Source: Semisulcospira habei
Taxonomy: Eukaryota; Mollusca; Gastropoda; Semisulcospiridae
DNA: 64,000 nt
Direction of reading: 5' to 3'
NCBI GenBank assembly: GCA_036245525.1
Contig: BTPG01000002.1
Coordinates: forward strand, 165,983,042-166,047,041
Part shown: positions 63,589 to 64,000 of the stretch, piece by piece
How positions within the stretch are numbered: position 1 is the stretch's first letter
How the letters are laid out: each line of letters starts with the position of its first letter
Program-made: the position numbers and the translations under genes
The notes under the pieces: model-generated
The model's input: only the letters and a program-made list of their open reading frames with translations
Told to the model about the DNA's origin: nothing
Database searches by the model: none

Positions 63589-64000
63589 CATGTCTTGCTG
63601 TGGTGTGTCGGGGCTGAATGCGTAAGATAAATGCTAACAAAATCTGATCATCAAACTTGGTCCTCAGTAATTTATTTTAAAATTTAGCTGGCGGGCTTTA
63701 AATCCAACGGTTTAGCGGCCACGGCTACCGGCCCAGGCGGCTCTGGAGATCATGGCGATGACCGCCTACATAAAAGTTGAAATATATACCCTGCTCAGGC
63801 CTCATGCAGTGACCTGTATCACTGACGCTGAAACTGTGACAACCCATGCACGGATCCATACGTTTTACACATAAAAAGGCTGACGGACGAGTGGTGCTTT
63901 GACAAAATGCAAATCCGCTGCGCCACACGGTGCGCGCGGCCACCGCGTCCTCAAGCTCAATTCAGAATACAAGGGAGGAAACACCGAAAGGCACACAAAA
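63589..64000. other. No feature recognised
   Basis: No conserved frame up to the window end. Confidence 0.4.

Overview
The window is animal nuclear DNA made almost entirely of nested mobile elements. I found no convincing host gene, rRNA operon or CRISPR array. The mixture (a Maverick/Polinton, a DIRS-like tyrosine-recombinase retrotransposon, three kinds of non-LTR retrotransposon, hAT debris, several SINE families, long homopolymer and microsatellite runs) suggests a marine invertebrate, most likely a mollusc. That is inference; nothing here names a species.

Layout. 1-3100 (minus) is an uninterrupted endonuclease-reverse transcriptase ORF that runs off the left edge. 3775-5062 is a 5'-truncated L2/CR1-like LINE. 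5.1-7.3 kb holds a dispersed repeat with internal monomers and a small MITE. 7336-15586 is a decayed but structurally complete DIRS-like element: inverted terminal repeats, a tyrosine recombinase remnant and an internal complementary region that matches both element ends. A deleted hAT element (13770-15472), itself carrying a tRNA-SINE, sits in its right repeat. 15761-19791 is a DNA element with long inverted repeats, interrupted by a 2.1 kb element (17475-19570) that makes a 4-bp target duplication. A second copy of the inserted family lies at 20755-22631. 22.8-45 kb is intergenic-like DNA with SINEs, two more LINE remnants, a tRNA-like cloverleaf, minisatellites and palindromic hairpins. 45051-58354 is the Maverick/Polinton. 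58.4-64 kb holds a duplicated block, more SINEs and a third hairpin.

The Polinton is the main coding unit. Four small conserved genes and an integrase read rightward. Protein-primed DNA polymerase B, an unknown gene, the packaging ATPase and the double-jelly-roll major capsid protein read leftward. A coiled-coil membrane protein, a candidate minor capsid protein and two further genes read rightward, with one conserved leftward gene between them. This is a replication, packaging, capsid and integration set of a virus-like transposon. The major capsid gene, the candidate minor capsid gene and the last gene are open. Most others carry one to three frameshifts or stop codons, and many of the frameshifts fall in A or T runs. 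I recognised no adenovirus-type protease and no terminal inverted repeats.

Every reading is by eye. Family assignments rest on motifs and remembered family features, without database searches.
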